Shown here in pieces: positions 17,249 through 25,105 of a stretch of 64,000 nt of DNA. Made by a program: the position numbers and the translations under genes. The notes under the pieces were generated by a model, which searched no databases, was not told the origin of the DNA, and worked only from the letters and a program-made list of their open reading frames with translations. Origin of the DNA: R-RK-3 sp963834945. Its GTDB lineage: Bacteria; Pseudomonadota; Alphaproteobacteria; Rhizobiales; Rhodomicrobiaceae. Where the stretch lies: NCBI GenBank assembly GCA_963834945.1, contig CAWIDT010000004.1, positions 124,001 through 188,000 on the forward strand, given 5' to 3'. How positions within the stretch are numbered: position 1 is the first letter of the stretch; the number at the start of each line of letters is the position of its first letter.

Positions 17249-18961
17249 ATGCCCACCAAAATCTCCCGCGCCGCCTATGCCGGCATGTATGGACCGACCG
17301 TCGGCGACAAGGTGCGCCTCGCCGACACCGACCTCATCATCGAAGTGGAGGAAGACCGCACCATTTATGGCGAGGAGGTGAAATTCGGCGGCGGCAAGGT
17401 CATCCGCGACGGCATGGGGCAGGGGCAGGCGACACGGGCCGAGGGCGCCGTGGATACCGTCATCACCAATGCGCTGATCCTCGATCATTGGGGGATCGTC
17501 AAGTCCGATATCGGCATCAAGGACGGGCGCATTTCCGGCATCGGCAAGGCGGGCAATCCGGATGTGCAGCCGGGCGTCGACATCATCATCGGGCCGGGAA
17601 CCGAGGCGATCGCGGGCGAGGGCAGGATCGTCACCGCCGGCGGGATTGACGCGCATATCCATTTCATCTGCCCGCAGCAGATCGAGGAGGCGCTGTATTC
17701 CGGCGTCACCACCATGATGGGCGGCGGCACCGGCCCTGCGGCGGGCACGACCGCCACCACTTGCACCCCCGGCCCCTGGCACATGGCGCGGATGCTTCAG
17801 GCGGCGGAAGCCTTCCCGATGAATCTCGGCTTTTTCGGCAAGGGCAATGCCTCGACGCCAAAGGCGCTGATCGAGCAGGTCGAGGCGGGCGCCTGCGGGC
17901 TGAAGCTGCATGAGGATTGGGGCACGACCCCCGCCGCGATCGATTGCTGCCTGTCGGTCGCGGACGACATGGATGTGCAGGTGCTGATCCACACCGACAC
18001 GCTGAACGAATCCGGCTTCGTCGAGAACACCGTGGCGGCCTTCAAGGGGCGCACCATCCACGCCTTCCACACCGAGGGCGCGGGCGGCGGCCATGCGCCC
18101 GACATCATCAAGCTGTGCGGCGAGTTGAACGTCATCCCATCATCCACCAACCCGACGCGCCCCTATACGGTGAACACGCTGGACGAGCATCTGGACATGC
18201 TGATGGTCTGCCATCATCTCGACCAGCGCATCCCGGAGGACGTCGCCTTCGCCGAAAGCCGCATCCGCAAGGAAACCATCGCGGCGGAAGACATTTTGCA
18301 CGATGTCGGCGCCTTCTCGATCATCTCCTCCGATAGTCAGGCGATGGGCCGCGTCGGCGAGGTGATCATCCGCACCTGGCAGACCGCCGACAAGATGAAG
18401 AAGCAGTTCGGCGCGCTGGACACGGAAAAGGGCGCCAACGACAATATGCGCGCCAAGCGCTATGTCGCGAAATACACGATCAACCCGGCCATCGCGCAGG
18501 GCATCGCCGAGCATGTCGGCTCGGTGGAGGTCGGCAAGCTGGCCGATCTGGTGATCTGGTCGCCGGCGTTCTTCGGCGTGAAACCGGCGATGGTGCTGAA
18601 ATCGGGCAGTATCGCGGCGGCGATCATGGGCGACCCGAACGCCTCCATCCCGACGCCGCAGCCGGAATATTACCGCCCGATGTTCGCCAGTTTTGGCCGG
18701 GCGTTGACGGCGAGTTCGGTGACCTTCGTGTCGCAATCGGCAGCCGAGAGGGGCGTCGCCGGACGCTTCGGCTTGGCCAAGCCGCTGCTGGCGGTGCGCA
18801 ATACGCGGGGCGGCATCGGCAAGAAGTCGATGATCCACAACGCCCTGACGCCGAAGATCGACGTCGATCCGGAAACCTACGAGGTGCGCGCCGACGGCAA
18901 CCTGCTGACCTGCGAGCCGGCCAAGGTGCTCGCCATGGCGCAGCGCTATTTCATGTATTGA
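17249..18961 (+). CDS. ureC: urease subunit alpha (catalytic)
   Basis: The 570-residue nickel-containing catalytic subunit, normal length. The nickel ligands and active site are recognisable: GGIDAHIHFICPQQ, the carbamylated lysine in GLKLHEDWGTTP, VLIHTDTLNESGFVE, HAFHTEGAGGGHAPDII and the flap MVCHHLDQRIPEDVAFAESRIR with its catalytic His. It hydrolyses urea to ammonia and carbamate in the cytoplasm together with UreA and UreB. The start ATG at 17249 follows CTGAGGA. The next gene, ureE, is separated by a 172-bp repeat-bearing gap. Confidence 0.98.
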   Translation: MPTKISRAAYAGMYGPTVGDKVRLADTDLIIEVEEDRTIYGEEVKFGGGKVIRDGMGQGQATRAEGAVDTVITNALILDHWGIVKSDIGIKDGRISGIGKAGNPDVQPGVDIIIGPGTEAIAGEGRIVTAGGIDAHIHFICPQQIEEALYSGVTTMMGGGTGPAAGTTATTCTPGPWHMARMLQAAEAFPMNLGFFGKGNASTPKALIEQVEAGACGLKLHEDWGTTPAAIDCCLSVADDMDVQVLIHTDTLNESGFVENTVAAFKGRTIHAFHTEGAGGGHAPDIIKLCGELNVIPSSTNPTRPYTVNTLDEHLDMLMVCHHLDQRIPEDVAFAESRIRKETIAAEDILHDVGAFSIISSDSQAMGRVGEVIIRTWQTADKMKKQFGALDTEKGANDNMRAKRYVAKYTINPAIAQGIAEHVGSVEVGKLADLVIWSPAFFGVKPAMVLKSGSIAAAIMGDPNASIPTPQPEYYRPMFASFGRALTASSVTFVSQSAAERGVAGRFGLAKPLLAVRNTRGGIGKKSMIHNALTPKIDVDPETYEVRADGNLLTCEPAKVLAMAQRYFMY

Positions 18962-18971
18962 GCGCGCGAAT

Positions 18972-19106
18972 GCCCCTGCCCCACCCGCCTTACGGCGGAC
19001 CCCCGCTCCCGCCAAGGGAGGGCAGCCTCGCGGCACCTTTCTTTGCCTTATCCCCTCGCGGGAGAGGGCAGACGACGCAGGCAGCCGGGTGAGGGGGAGG
19101 CCGCAC
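18972..19106. repeat. GGGAGAGG mosaic repeat, ureC-ureE gap
   Basis: Contains ACCCGCCTTACGGCGGACCC, GGGAGGGCAGCC, CGCGGGAGAGGGCAGACGACG and GCCGGGTGAGGGGGAGGCC. The vocabulary and order match the repeats at 20041-20262 and 26432-26597. It splits ureC from ureE without a visible terminator. Confidence 0.65.
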
Positions 19107-19133
19107 GATGCACGCAAGACCTGAGGTACCGAC

Positions 19134-19721
19134 ATGCAGCGCGCCATCGAACACCGCCCCGCCGCATCCTGGCCCGCCGAAGCGGCGGCAGGGACGGTCA
19201 CGCTCGACTATGACGCCCGGCATCGGCGTCGCATTCGCCTGACGACCGATGGCGGCGAGCAGGTGCTGCTCGACCTTCCGAAGGCCGTGGCGATGGCCGG
19301 TGGCGACGGGCTGCTGCTGGAAGATGGCCGCTGGCTGACCGTAGCCGCGGCGGCCGAGGCGGTCGTCGAGGTTCGTGCCAGGGAAGCCGTGCAGCTTGCC
19401 CGCATCGCGTGGCACCTCGGCAACCGCCACCTGCCCGCCGAGATCGGCGATGGCGTCATCAATATCCGGCCCGATCATGTCATCGAGGCGATGCTCCTGC
19501 GCCTCGGTGCGCATGTCCGGCATGCGAACGCGCCGTTTCAGCCGGAAGGCGGCGCCTATGCCGGCGAGCGGCCGCATGGCGAGCATCATCACCACGGCAA
19601 TGGGCACGACGATAACAACCACGCGCATCCGCACGATCAGGGCCACGCGCATCCGCACGATCACGGCCACGCGCATTCGCACGATCACAACCACGCGCAT
19701 CCGCACGATCATGACCAGTGA
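19134..19721 (+). CDS. ureE: urease accessory protein UreE with His-rich tail
   Basis: A 195-residue nickel chaperone. The conserved core has LDLPKAVAMAGGDGLLLEDG, then the metal-site region IAWHLGNRHLPAEI and DHVIEAMLLRLG. From about residue 145 a His/Asp-rich tail follows (GEHHHHGNGHDDNNHAHPHD), ending in four 8-residue repeats of the form [N/G]HAHPHD[Q/H] coded by 24-bp units at 19617-19712. The tail should bind several Ni2+ ions. The last 11 bp overlap the ureF start. Confidence 0.95.
   Translation: MQRAIEHRPAASWPAEAAAGTVTLDYDARHRRRIRLTTDGGEQVLLDLPKAVAMAGGDGLLLEDGRWLTVAAAAEAVVEVRAREAVQLARIAWHLGNRHLPAEIGDGVINIRPDHVIEAMLLRLGAHVRHANAPFQPEGGAYAGERPHGEHHHHGNGHDDNNHAHPHDQGHAHPHDHGHAHSHDHNHAHPHDHDQ
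19617..19712 (+). repeat. four 24-bp tandem repeats in the ureE tail
   Basis: Four direct units of [AAC/GGC]CACGCGCATCCGCACGA plus TCA[G/C], differing at only a few positions. They encode the 8-residue His-Asp units of UreE. The near-identity suggests recent copy-number change, and the last unit contains the ATG of ureF. Confidence 0.85.
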
Positions 19722-20757
19722 CACCGCGAAACAGCTGCGCCTGCAAAGCTGGTTCTCCCCGGCTTTTCCGATCGGGGCGTTCAGCTATTCGCACGGGCTG
19801 GAATGGGCGGTGGAGGACGGCAGCGTCACGGATCGGACATCGCTGGTCGCGTGGCTCGAAGCGGATCTGCGCCACGGATCGGGCCGGATGGACGCGATGC
19901 TTTTCGCGCAGGCGTGGCGGGCGGCTAGAGCCTTTTCCGCTCCGATTGAATCGGAGCGCGGCTCTAATTCTTTGTTTTGTCGCATTTTCTCGACGCACAC
20001 CGGCGTCCACTTTGCTGGAAAATGCTCTGACGCTGCTGCCTCCTCGCCCACCCGCCCAGGGGCGGGAGCCCTCTCCAGCGAGGGGAGAGGGCCGGAGTTG
20101 GCGGCAACGCATCGATCGCTTCCGGGACCTGAATTGGAGGCGCTGCCGCCCGCCGCGAACGGTGCCTGCCCTCTCCCCGCTCGTGAGCCATTACGGCGAA
20201 CGACAAGCGTTCGCCTTCGGGAGAGGGCGGCGACGCAGTCGCCGGTTGAGGGGGGCCTCTCGACCAGCATTGCGGAAGTCGCGCCGCCTGCGCCCGACCT
20301 CCTCGCTATAGCCGAACTCGCCGCTGCCTTGCGCGGCACGGCGGAACTCGCGCTCGAATCCGGCCAGCAGGGCGTTGCTTTCCTCGGAGCCGTGCGCAAG
20401 GCATGGCCGCATCCCGAGCTGGACCGGTGGGCCGGCTTCCTGAGCGAAGGTGCTATCACCCCGGTGCTGCCCGTCGTCGCCGGCCTGTGCTGCGCCGCGC
20501 ATGAGATCGACCTCGGCCTCGCGCTTCCGCTCTATGTGCATGGCTCTGTGGCCAATTACGTCAACGCGGCGGTGCGCCTCGTCCCGCTGGGCCAGACCGA
20601 TGGGCAAATCGCCCTCGCCGCGCTGGAGGCGGGCGTGTTAGACACAGCGCGCGAGGGGGCGAGCGCGGAACTGGCCGATATCGGCTCGGCGGCATTCATG
20701 ATCGACATCGCCTCGATGCGGCACGAGACGCAATATACGAGGCTGTTCCGGAGCTAA
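19711..20757 (+). CDS. ureF: urease accessory protein UreF with repeat-derived insertion
   Basis: UreF helps UreD and UreG deliver nickel. This copy is 348 residues against the usual 220-240. The N-terminal part is normal (LQSWFSPAFPIGAFSYSHGL, then VAWLEADLRHGSGRMDAML), and the C-terminal part is normal (DLLAIAELAAALRGTAELAL, then YVHGSVANYVNAAVRLVPLG). Between them, from about residue 72 to 184, lies Ser/Pro/Arg-rich sequence encoded by two dispersed repeat modules (19926-20262) that also occur in noncoding DNA elsewhere in the window. The frame stays open. The start at 19711 overlaps ureE. Whether the protein folds and works is unknown. Confidence 0.85.
   Translation: MTSDTAKQLRLQSWFSPAFPIGAFSYSHGLEWAVEDGSVTDRTSLVAWLEADLRHGSGRMDAMLFAQAWRAARAFSAPIESERGSNSLFCRIFSTHTGVHFAGKCSDAAASSPTRPGAGALSSEGRGPELAATHRSLPGPELEALPPAANGACPLPAREPLRRTTSVRLRERAATQSPVEGGLSTSIAEVAPPAPDLLAIAELAAALRGTAELALESGQQGVAFLGAVRKAWPHPELDRWAGFLSEGAITPVLPVVAGLCCAAHEIDLGLALPLYVHGSVANYVNAAVRLVPLGQTDGQIALAALEAGVLDTAREGASAELADIGSAAFMIDIASMRHETQYTRLFRS
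19926..20040 (+). repeat. RIME-like repeat, copy B, inside ureF
   Basis: Begins TAGAGCCTTTTCCG, carries a 21-nt palindrome (CGCTCCGATT-G-AATCGGAGCG), then GCGGCTCTAATTCTTTG, TTTTGTCGCATTTTCTCG and ACACCGGCGTCCACTTTG, ending GGAAAATGCTCTGA. Its reverse complement matches 45057-45167, and its middle matches 32132-32201. Confidence 0.8.
20041..20262 (+). repeat. GGGAGAGG mosaic repeat inside ureF
   Basis: Contains CCCGCCCAGGGGCGGGAGCC, GCGAGGGGAGAGGGCC, and the block ATTACGGCGAACGACAAGCG followed by TTCGCCTTCGGGAGAGGG. The last 38-base block reappears almost unchanged at 26482-26518, where it is part of another mosaic repeat. Together with copy B it accounts for the extra residues of UreF. Confidence 0.8.
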
Positions 20758-20761
20758 CCCC

Positions 20762-21034
20762 ATGAGCGCAATACTGATCGCGGATAATTGCATTTGGACG
20801 AAGCATATTGCAGATGATTTGGCCCTTGCTAACCGCTTGATAGCGATGTCACAGGGGCGCTTGGTTGAACTCGAATTAGACGGGACTCGTGGGCTTTGGC
20901 GCAAGATCCTCGACGGCGCGGATGGTCGGCGGACCGATGGCCTGAAGCCCGGTGATGAAGAAACTTCGGTGTGGTGGCTGGCTCAGCAGAGCCGCCGGGG
21001 CGCAACAATTTCAATTCGCGAAATTATCGAATGA
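20762..21034 (+). CDS. small hypothetical protein between ureF and ureG
   Basis: 90 residues. It starts four bases after the ureF stop and its TGA overlaps the ureG ATG (ATGA), so it is clearly translated with the urease genes. The sequence includes VELELDGTRGLWRKILDGADG, then GLKPGDEETSVWW and a terminal TISIREIIE. No cysteine or histidine cluster suggests metal binding. I do not recognise the family well; similar short proteins with a GxWRK(M/I)..G.DGR.TxGLKP pattern seem familiar from other alphaproteobacteria. Function unknown. Confidence 0.7.
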   Translation: MSAILIADNCIWTKHIADDLALANRLIAMSQGRLVELELDGTRGLWRKILDGADGRRTDGLKPGDEETSVWWLAQQSRRGATISIREIIE

Positions 21035-21666
21035 TCTCAAAAAACGGACCTTTGCGCATCGGCATCGGCGGGCCGGTCGGCTCCGGCAAGACGGCGCTGG
21101 TCGAGGCGCTGTGCAAGCGCATGCGCGACAGCTACGACCTGTTCGTCATCACCAATGACATCTACACCAAGGAGGACCAGATGATCCTCAACCGCGCCGG
21201 GGCGCTGGCACAGGAGCGGATCATGGGCGTGGAAACCGGGGGCTGCCCGCACACCGCCATCCGCGAGGACGCCTCCATCAACTTGGTCGCGCTCGACGAG
21301 ATGAGCGCCAAATTCCCCAAGGCGGAGCTGTGCCTGATCGAATCCGGCGGCGACAATCTGGCGGCGACCTTCAGCCCGGAACTGGCCGATCTCACCCTCT
21401 ATGTCATCGACGTGGCGGCTGGCGAGAAGATCCCGCGCAAGGGCGGTCCCGGCATCACCCGCTCCGACCTGCTGATCATCAACAAGACCGATCTCGCCCC
21501 GCTGGTCGGCGCCGATCTCGGCGTGATGGAGAGCGACACCCGCCGGATGCGCGGTGCGCGGCCGTTCGTGTTCACCAATCTGAAGATCGGCACCGGGGTC
21601 GCCGACATCATCGATTTCATCATCGAGGCCGGCGGCCTGGAACGGCGCCCGCTCAGCACGGGGTGA
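21031..21666 (+). CDS. ureG: urease accessory GTPase UreG
   Basis: A 211-residue SIMIBI-class GTPase that powers nickel insertion into urease. P-loop GGPVGSGKTALVEALC, then the Zn/Ni-binding VETGGCPHTAIREDAS with the Cys-Pro-His motif, GGDNLAATFSPELAD, and the guanine-specificity NKTD. Normal length from the ATG at 21031 that overlaps the preceding small gene. It is the last gene of the urea/urease block. Confidence 0.97.
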   Translation: MISKNGPLRIGIGGPVGSGKTALVEALCKRMRDSYDLFVITNDIYTKEDQMILNRAGALAQERIMGVETGGCPHTAIREDASINLVALDEMSAKFPKAELCLIESGGDNLAATFSPELADLTLYVIDVAAGEKIPRKGGPGITRSDLLIINKTDLAPLVGADLGVMESDTRRMRGARPFVFTNLKIGTGVADIIDFIIEAGGLERRPLSTG

Positions 21667-21789
21667 GCCCCTCCGCAAATGTTTTTTGCAAGGTGTAACA
21701 GCGGTAACAGCGGCGGAGTGCGGATTTTGGCAAGGTTCGGGGCATGGACGGTCGATCCCTGATCGCCACGACACAAAGGATAAAGTGCC

Positions 21790-21987
21790 ATGACCGATAA
21801 TTTCCGCGTGCTCGCCAATGACGAGATCAATGCCGTCAGCGGTGGCGCCTGCGTTACAGAGGCCGATGTGTACAATATCCGCGGCAAGGGCGAGTTGGAG
21901 ATCGGCTTTGCCGAATGCGACGGCTTGCCCGGCGTCAAGATCCCCTACGCCAAATGGACCCCGACCAAGCCGGGCGGTCCTCGCTGA
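21790..21987 (+). CDS. double-glycine leader precursor peptide 1
   Basis: A 65-residue peptide. The first 19 residues read MTDNFRVLANDEINAVSGG, a textbook double-glycine leader (hydrophobic and acidic positions before GG). Cleavage after GG would release a 46-residue core starting ACVTEADVYNIRGKGELEIG and ending with WTPTKPGGPR; it has two cysteines (ACV and AECDG). Such peptides are exported by C39-peptidase ABC transporters, which are not in this window. A 14-bp hairpin starts four bases after the stop. The leader resembles that of the peptide at 34871. Bacteriocin, signalling or other secreted roles are all possible. Confidence 0.72.
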   Translation: MTDNFRVLANDEINAVSGGACVTEADVYNIRGKGELEIGFAECDGLPGVKIPYAKWTPTKPGGPR

Positions 21988-21990
21988 TGC

Positions 21991-22025
21991 CAAGACAGCG
22001 GACGCCATGAACGTCCGCTGTCTTG
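21991..22025 (+). terminator. hairpin after double-glycine peptide 1
   Basis: A perfect 14-bp stem (CAAGACAGCGGACG and its complement) with the 7-nt loop CCATGAA. There is no strong T-run, so it may be a weak terminator or an mRNA 3' stabiliser. It closes a single-gene transcript. Confidence 0.65.
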
Positions 22026-22447
22026 CAGCATTCCCGATGCCGCCAACGCGAAAGCCTGAGACCGACTGAACATAGCCGATATCCCGCGCAGGCGGGAAGC
22101 CGGCTGACGCGAGCAAGGGCGCATTCGCGGCGGTGCGACCCGGATAGGCCCCTGGCCGCAGTTCGTCGCCTCCGTGTATGAACGATTTTCCGCCCGCAGC
22201 GGCATTTTGAGATTATTTTTGCCGGATCTGCCGCTACGCTTGAACTCCGGCGCCGTTGGCGCAATATGCGTGTTATCACGCGACGCGCCGAAGCGCGCCT
22301 CGCATTTCAACCGGTCCCAGAGGGGGTCATGTCCAGCAACGACCATAGTCGATTGACCGCGCCGCGAAGGCTGGTTGCGCTGACCTGATCCATCGATCGG
22401 CTCACCCGCGACTGGCCTTTGCGGTCGGTCGGAAAATGAGGTGAGCC
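22026..22447. other. gene-free stretch
   Basis: No reading frame with family features. A short CCCGCGCAGGCGGG palindrome lies near 22084. The last part should hold the promoter of the DUF1003 gene. Nothing else is evident. Confidence 0.4.
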
Positions 22448-22972
22448 ATGAATGCCGCAATCCGGTACTTCACTGAGCAACTGCGCCGCACGTCCGTGTC
22501 GCGTGATCCCAATCAACTGTTCGCCGAGCACCAGACCTTTGGGGAACGGCTTGCGGACCATGTCGCCGCGATCGGCGGCTCGTGGGGGTTTATTGTCGGC
22601 TTCGGCCTGTTTCTCGCTGCCTGGGCGGGGGTGAACGCCGTCGTTCTGGCGGAGCGGGCATTCGACCCCTTCCCGTTCATCTTCCTGAATCTCATGCTAT
22701 CGATGCTTGCGGCCCTGCAGGCGCCGATCATCATGATGAGCCAGAACCGCCAGGCCGCCAAGGACAGGCTCGAGGCGCGTCTCGATTATGAGACGAACAT
22801 CCGCTCCGAGAACCAGATCGCCAGCCTGCACGAGAAGGTGGACAGGCTTCAGGAGCATTTCGCCCTGGTGATCGAGCTTGGGCTGCGCGAGCGCTCAGAC
22901 AGCGAGGCGCTGCTGGACGTCGCTGACTATGTGTCGGCCAGGGGCTGCGGTGCCGCTGTGTGCGGCGGTTGA
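22448..22972 (+). CDS. DUF1003 membrane protein
   Basis: 174 residues of the DUF1003 family. The signature is clear: FGERLADHVAAIGGSWGFIVGFG, a first helix (GFGLFLAAWAGVNAVVL), the FDPFPFIFLNLMLSMLAALQAP block, then IMMSQNRQAAKDRLEARLDYETN and a coiled-coil tail (NQIASLHEKVDRLQEHF). Two membrane helices with a cytoplasmic helical tail are expected. Function in the family is unknown. The last residues (GCGAAVCGG) are Cys/Gly-rich and probably variable. Confidence 0.9.
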   Translation: MNAAIRYFTEQLRRTSVSRDPNQLFAEHQTFGERLADHVAAIGGSWGFIVGFGLFLAAWAGVNAVVLAERAFDPFPFIFLNLMLSMLAALQAPIIMMSQNRQAAKDRLEARLDYETNIRSENQIASLHEKVDRLQEHFALVIELGLRERSDSEALLDVADYVSARGCGAAVCGG

Positions 22973-23246
22973 TGGCAAACTGCGGCGGTCCGGCGGCACC
23001 GGGCCGCCTTCGGCGCCTGCTGAGGACTTGATTCGTTCGGTCGTGCCACCGCGCGCCTATCGAATGCGGGTTTTGGGCGTTCGTATGGAAGCAGGCGGTT
23101 CCGGACGCTCCAAGTTGACGGCGCAGCCTGCGGGCGGTACAAATTCCCGGCAAACAGCTTGCCGATAGGCTCGTCCCGCAGGCTTCGCCGGACATGGCGG
23201 TTTCCGGCGCCCATACATGCCAGACCTCTGCACTGAAAGTTCCTCA

Positions 23247-25055
23247 ATGACCGACTTCCCAGGTGTCGCGCCGGTTTTCGCCGGAGCCCTCACCGATCAC
23301 GGCTATACGGTGCTCACTCCCGTCCAGGAGGAGGTGCTGGCCGCGCCTGACGGTGCCGACCTGCTCGTCTCGGCGCAGACCGGCTCGGGCAAGACCGTAG
23401 CCTTCGGGCTCGCCATGGCGCCGACACTGCTCGGCGGCGCGGAACGTTTCGGCGCTCCGGCCGATCCGCTCGCTTTGGTGGTGGCGCCGACCCGCGAACT
23501 GGCGCTGCAGGTGCGGCGCGAGCTGGAATGGCTCTTTGCGCCCACCCGCGCGCGGATCGTCTCCTGCGTCGGCGGCATGGAGATGCGCCAGGAGCGCCGC
23601 GCGCTGGCGGAGGGCGCGCATATCGTCGTCGGGACGCCGGGCCGCATCTGCGATCACATAAGGCGCGGGTCGCTCGATCTGTCGGCGACTGCCGTCGTGG
23701 TGCTGGACGAAGCCGACGAGATGCTCGATCTCGGCTTCCGCGAAGACCTCGAATTCATCCTGGGCGCCGCCCCGGCCGAGCGCCGCACGCTGATGTTTTC
23801 GGCGACGGTGCCGCCGCAGATCGCTTCGCTGGCCAAACGCTTCCAGCGCGATGCGTTGCGCATCTCGACCACCGGCGAAACCAAGCAGCACGCCGACATC
23901 GAATATCGTGCCATGCCGGTTTCCGAAAAGGAACGCGAGCACGCGGTCATCAATGTCTTGCGCTTCTTCGAGGCGAACAGCGCCATCGTCTTCTGCGCCA
24001 CTCGCATCGGCGTGACGCATCTGTCGAGCCGTCTCGGCAATCGCGGCTTCTCCGTCGTCGCGCTCTCCGGTGAACTGAGCCAGAATGAGCGCACCCACGC
24101 GCTGCAAGCCATGCGGGACGGGCGGGCACGCGTCTGCGTCGCAACCGATGTCGCGGCGCGCGGCCTCGACCTGCCCAATCTCGACCTTGTCATCCATGCC
24201 GACCTGCCGCGCAACGCGGAGGCGCTGCTGCATCGCAGCGGCCGCACGGGCCGCGCCGGGCGCAAGGGCGTCAGCGCCATCCTGGTGCCGCATGCCAAGC
24301 GGCGCAGCATGGAGCGGCTGCTGCGCATGGCCAATATCCGCGCCGTCTGGGCGCCGCCCCCGACCGCCGCCGCCATTCTGCGCCAGGACCGCGAGCGGCT
24401 GATGAGCGATCCCATGCTCAGCACCGAAATTAGCGACGAAGAGCGCGCCTTTGCGGCCGAACTGCTCACCCGGCACACGCCGGAAGAGATCGCCGCGGCC
24501 TATCTGCGCCAGAGCCAGGCAGCGCGGCCCGCGCCGGAAGAGTTCGTCGAAACGGCGCCCGCGCCTGACGATCCCAAACCCGCCCGCAGCGATTTCGCCG
24601 GCGGCCAATGGTTCAAGCTCAATGTGGGGCGCAAGCAGAATGCCGAGCCCCGCTGGCTGCTGCCGCTGATCTGCCGCGCCGGGGGCATCACCAAGCGCCA
24701 TGTCGGCGCCATCCGCATTTACGAGAATGAGAGCCGCTTCGAGGTCGCGCCGCAGGTGGCGGAGGAGTTCGTCGCCAGCGTCGCGCGTGCGGGGGGCGGC
24801 GAGAAATCGGTCACTATCATCCGCGCGGATGGCCCGCAGGACGAGGCGCCCGGCCGATCCCACACATGGCGCGGCGGCAGGGACGCGGGAGCACCGCGCG
24901 CGGACACCCCCAAAGGCGATGGTCCCGCCCGTGCGAAAGCCCGGCGCGCGAGCAAGGAGGGCGGCGGCAAGCCTTTCGCCAAGCGTCCGCCCAAACCAGC
25001 CAATGACCGCAATTTCGCCAAGCCGGCTTATGGCAAGCGGAAGGAGCGGACCTGA
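23247..25055 (+). CDS. DEAD-box ATP-dependent RNA helicase
   Basis: 602 residues from the ATG at 23247. The helicase core shows the Q motif (GYTVLTPVQ), motif I AQTGSGKT, Ia PTRELALQ, II DEADEMLD, III SAT, and the C-lobe motifs ARGLDLPNLD and HRSGRTGRAGRKG. Residues about 455-540 resemble a DbpA-type RNA-binding domain (GGQWFKLNVGRKQNAEPRWL). A basic low-complexity tail follows (RRASKEGGGKPFAKRPPKP). It probably acts in ribosome assembly or cold adaptation, like DeaD/CsdA. An upstream start at 23217 is possible but lacks family support. Confidence 0.92.
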   Translation: MTDFPGVAPVFAGALTDHGYTVLTPVQEEVLAAPDGADLLVSAQTGSGKTVAFGLAMAPTLLGGAERFGAPADPLALVVAPTRELALQVRRELEWLFAPTRARIVSCVGGMEMRQERRALAEGAHIVVGTPGRICDHIRRGSLDLSATAVVVLDEADEMLDLGFREDLEFILGAAPAERRTLMFSATVPPQIASLAKRFQRDALRISTTGETKQHADIEYRAMPVSEKEREHAVINVLRFFEANSAIVFCATRIGVTHLSSRLGNRGFSVVALSGELSQNERTHALQAMRDGRARVCVATDVAARGLDLPNLDLVIHADLPRNAEALLHRSGRTGRAGRKGVSAILVPHAKRRSMERLLRMANIRAVWAPPPTAAAILRQDRERLMSDPMLSTEISDEERAFAAELLTRHTPEEIAAAYLRQSQAARPAPEEFVETAPAPDDPKPARSDFAGGQWFKLNVGRKQNAEPRWLLPLICRAGGITKRHVGAIRIYENESRFEVAPQVAEEFVASVARAGGGEKSVTIIRADGPQDEAPGRSHTWRGGRDAGAPRADTPKGDGPARAKARRASKEGGGKPFAKRPPKPANDRNFAKPAYGKRKERT

Positions 25056-25105
25056 GCATCGCCGCGTTATGCGAAGCATCGATTGTGATTTGAGAGGAGT
25101 AAACC

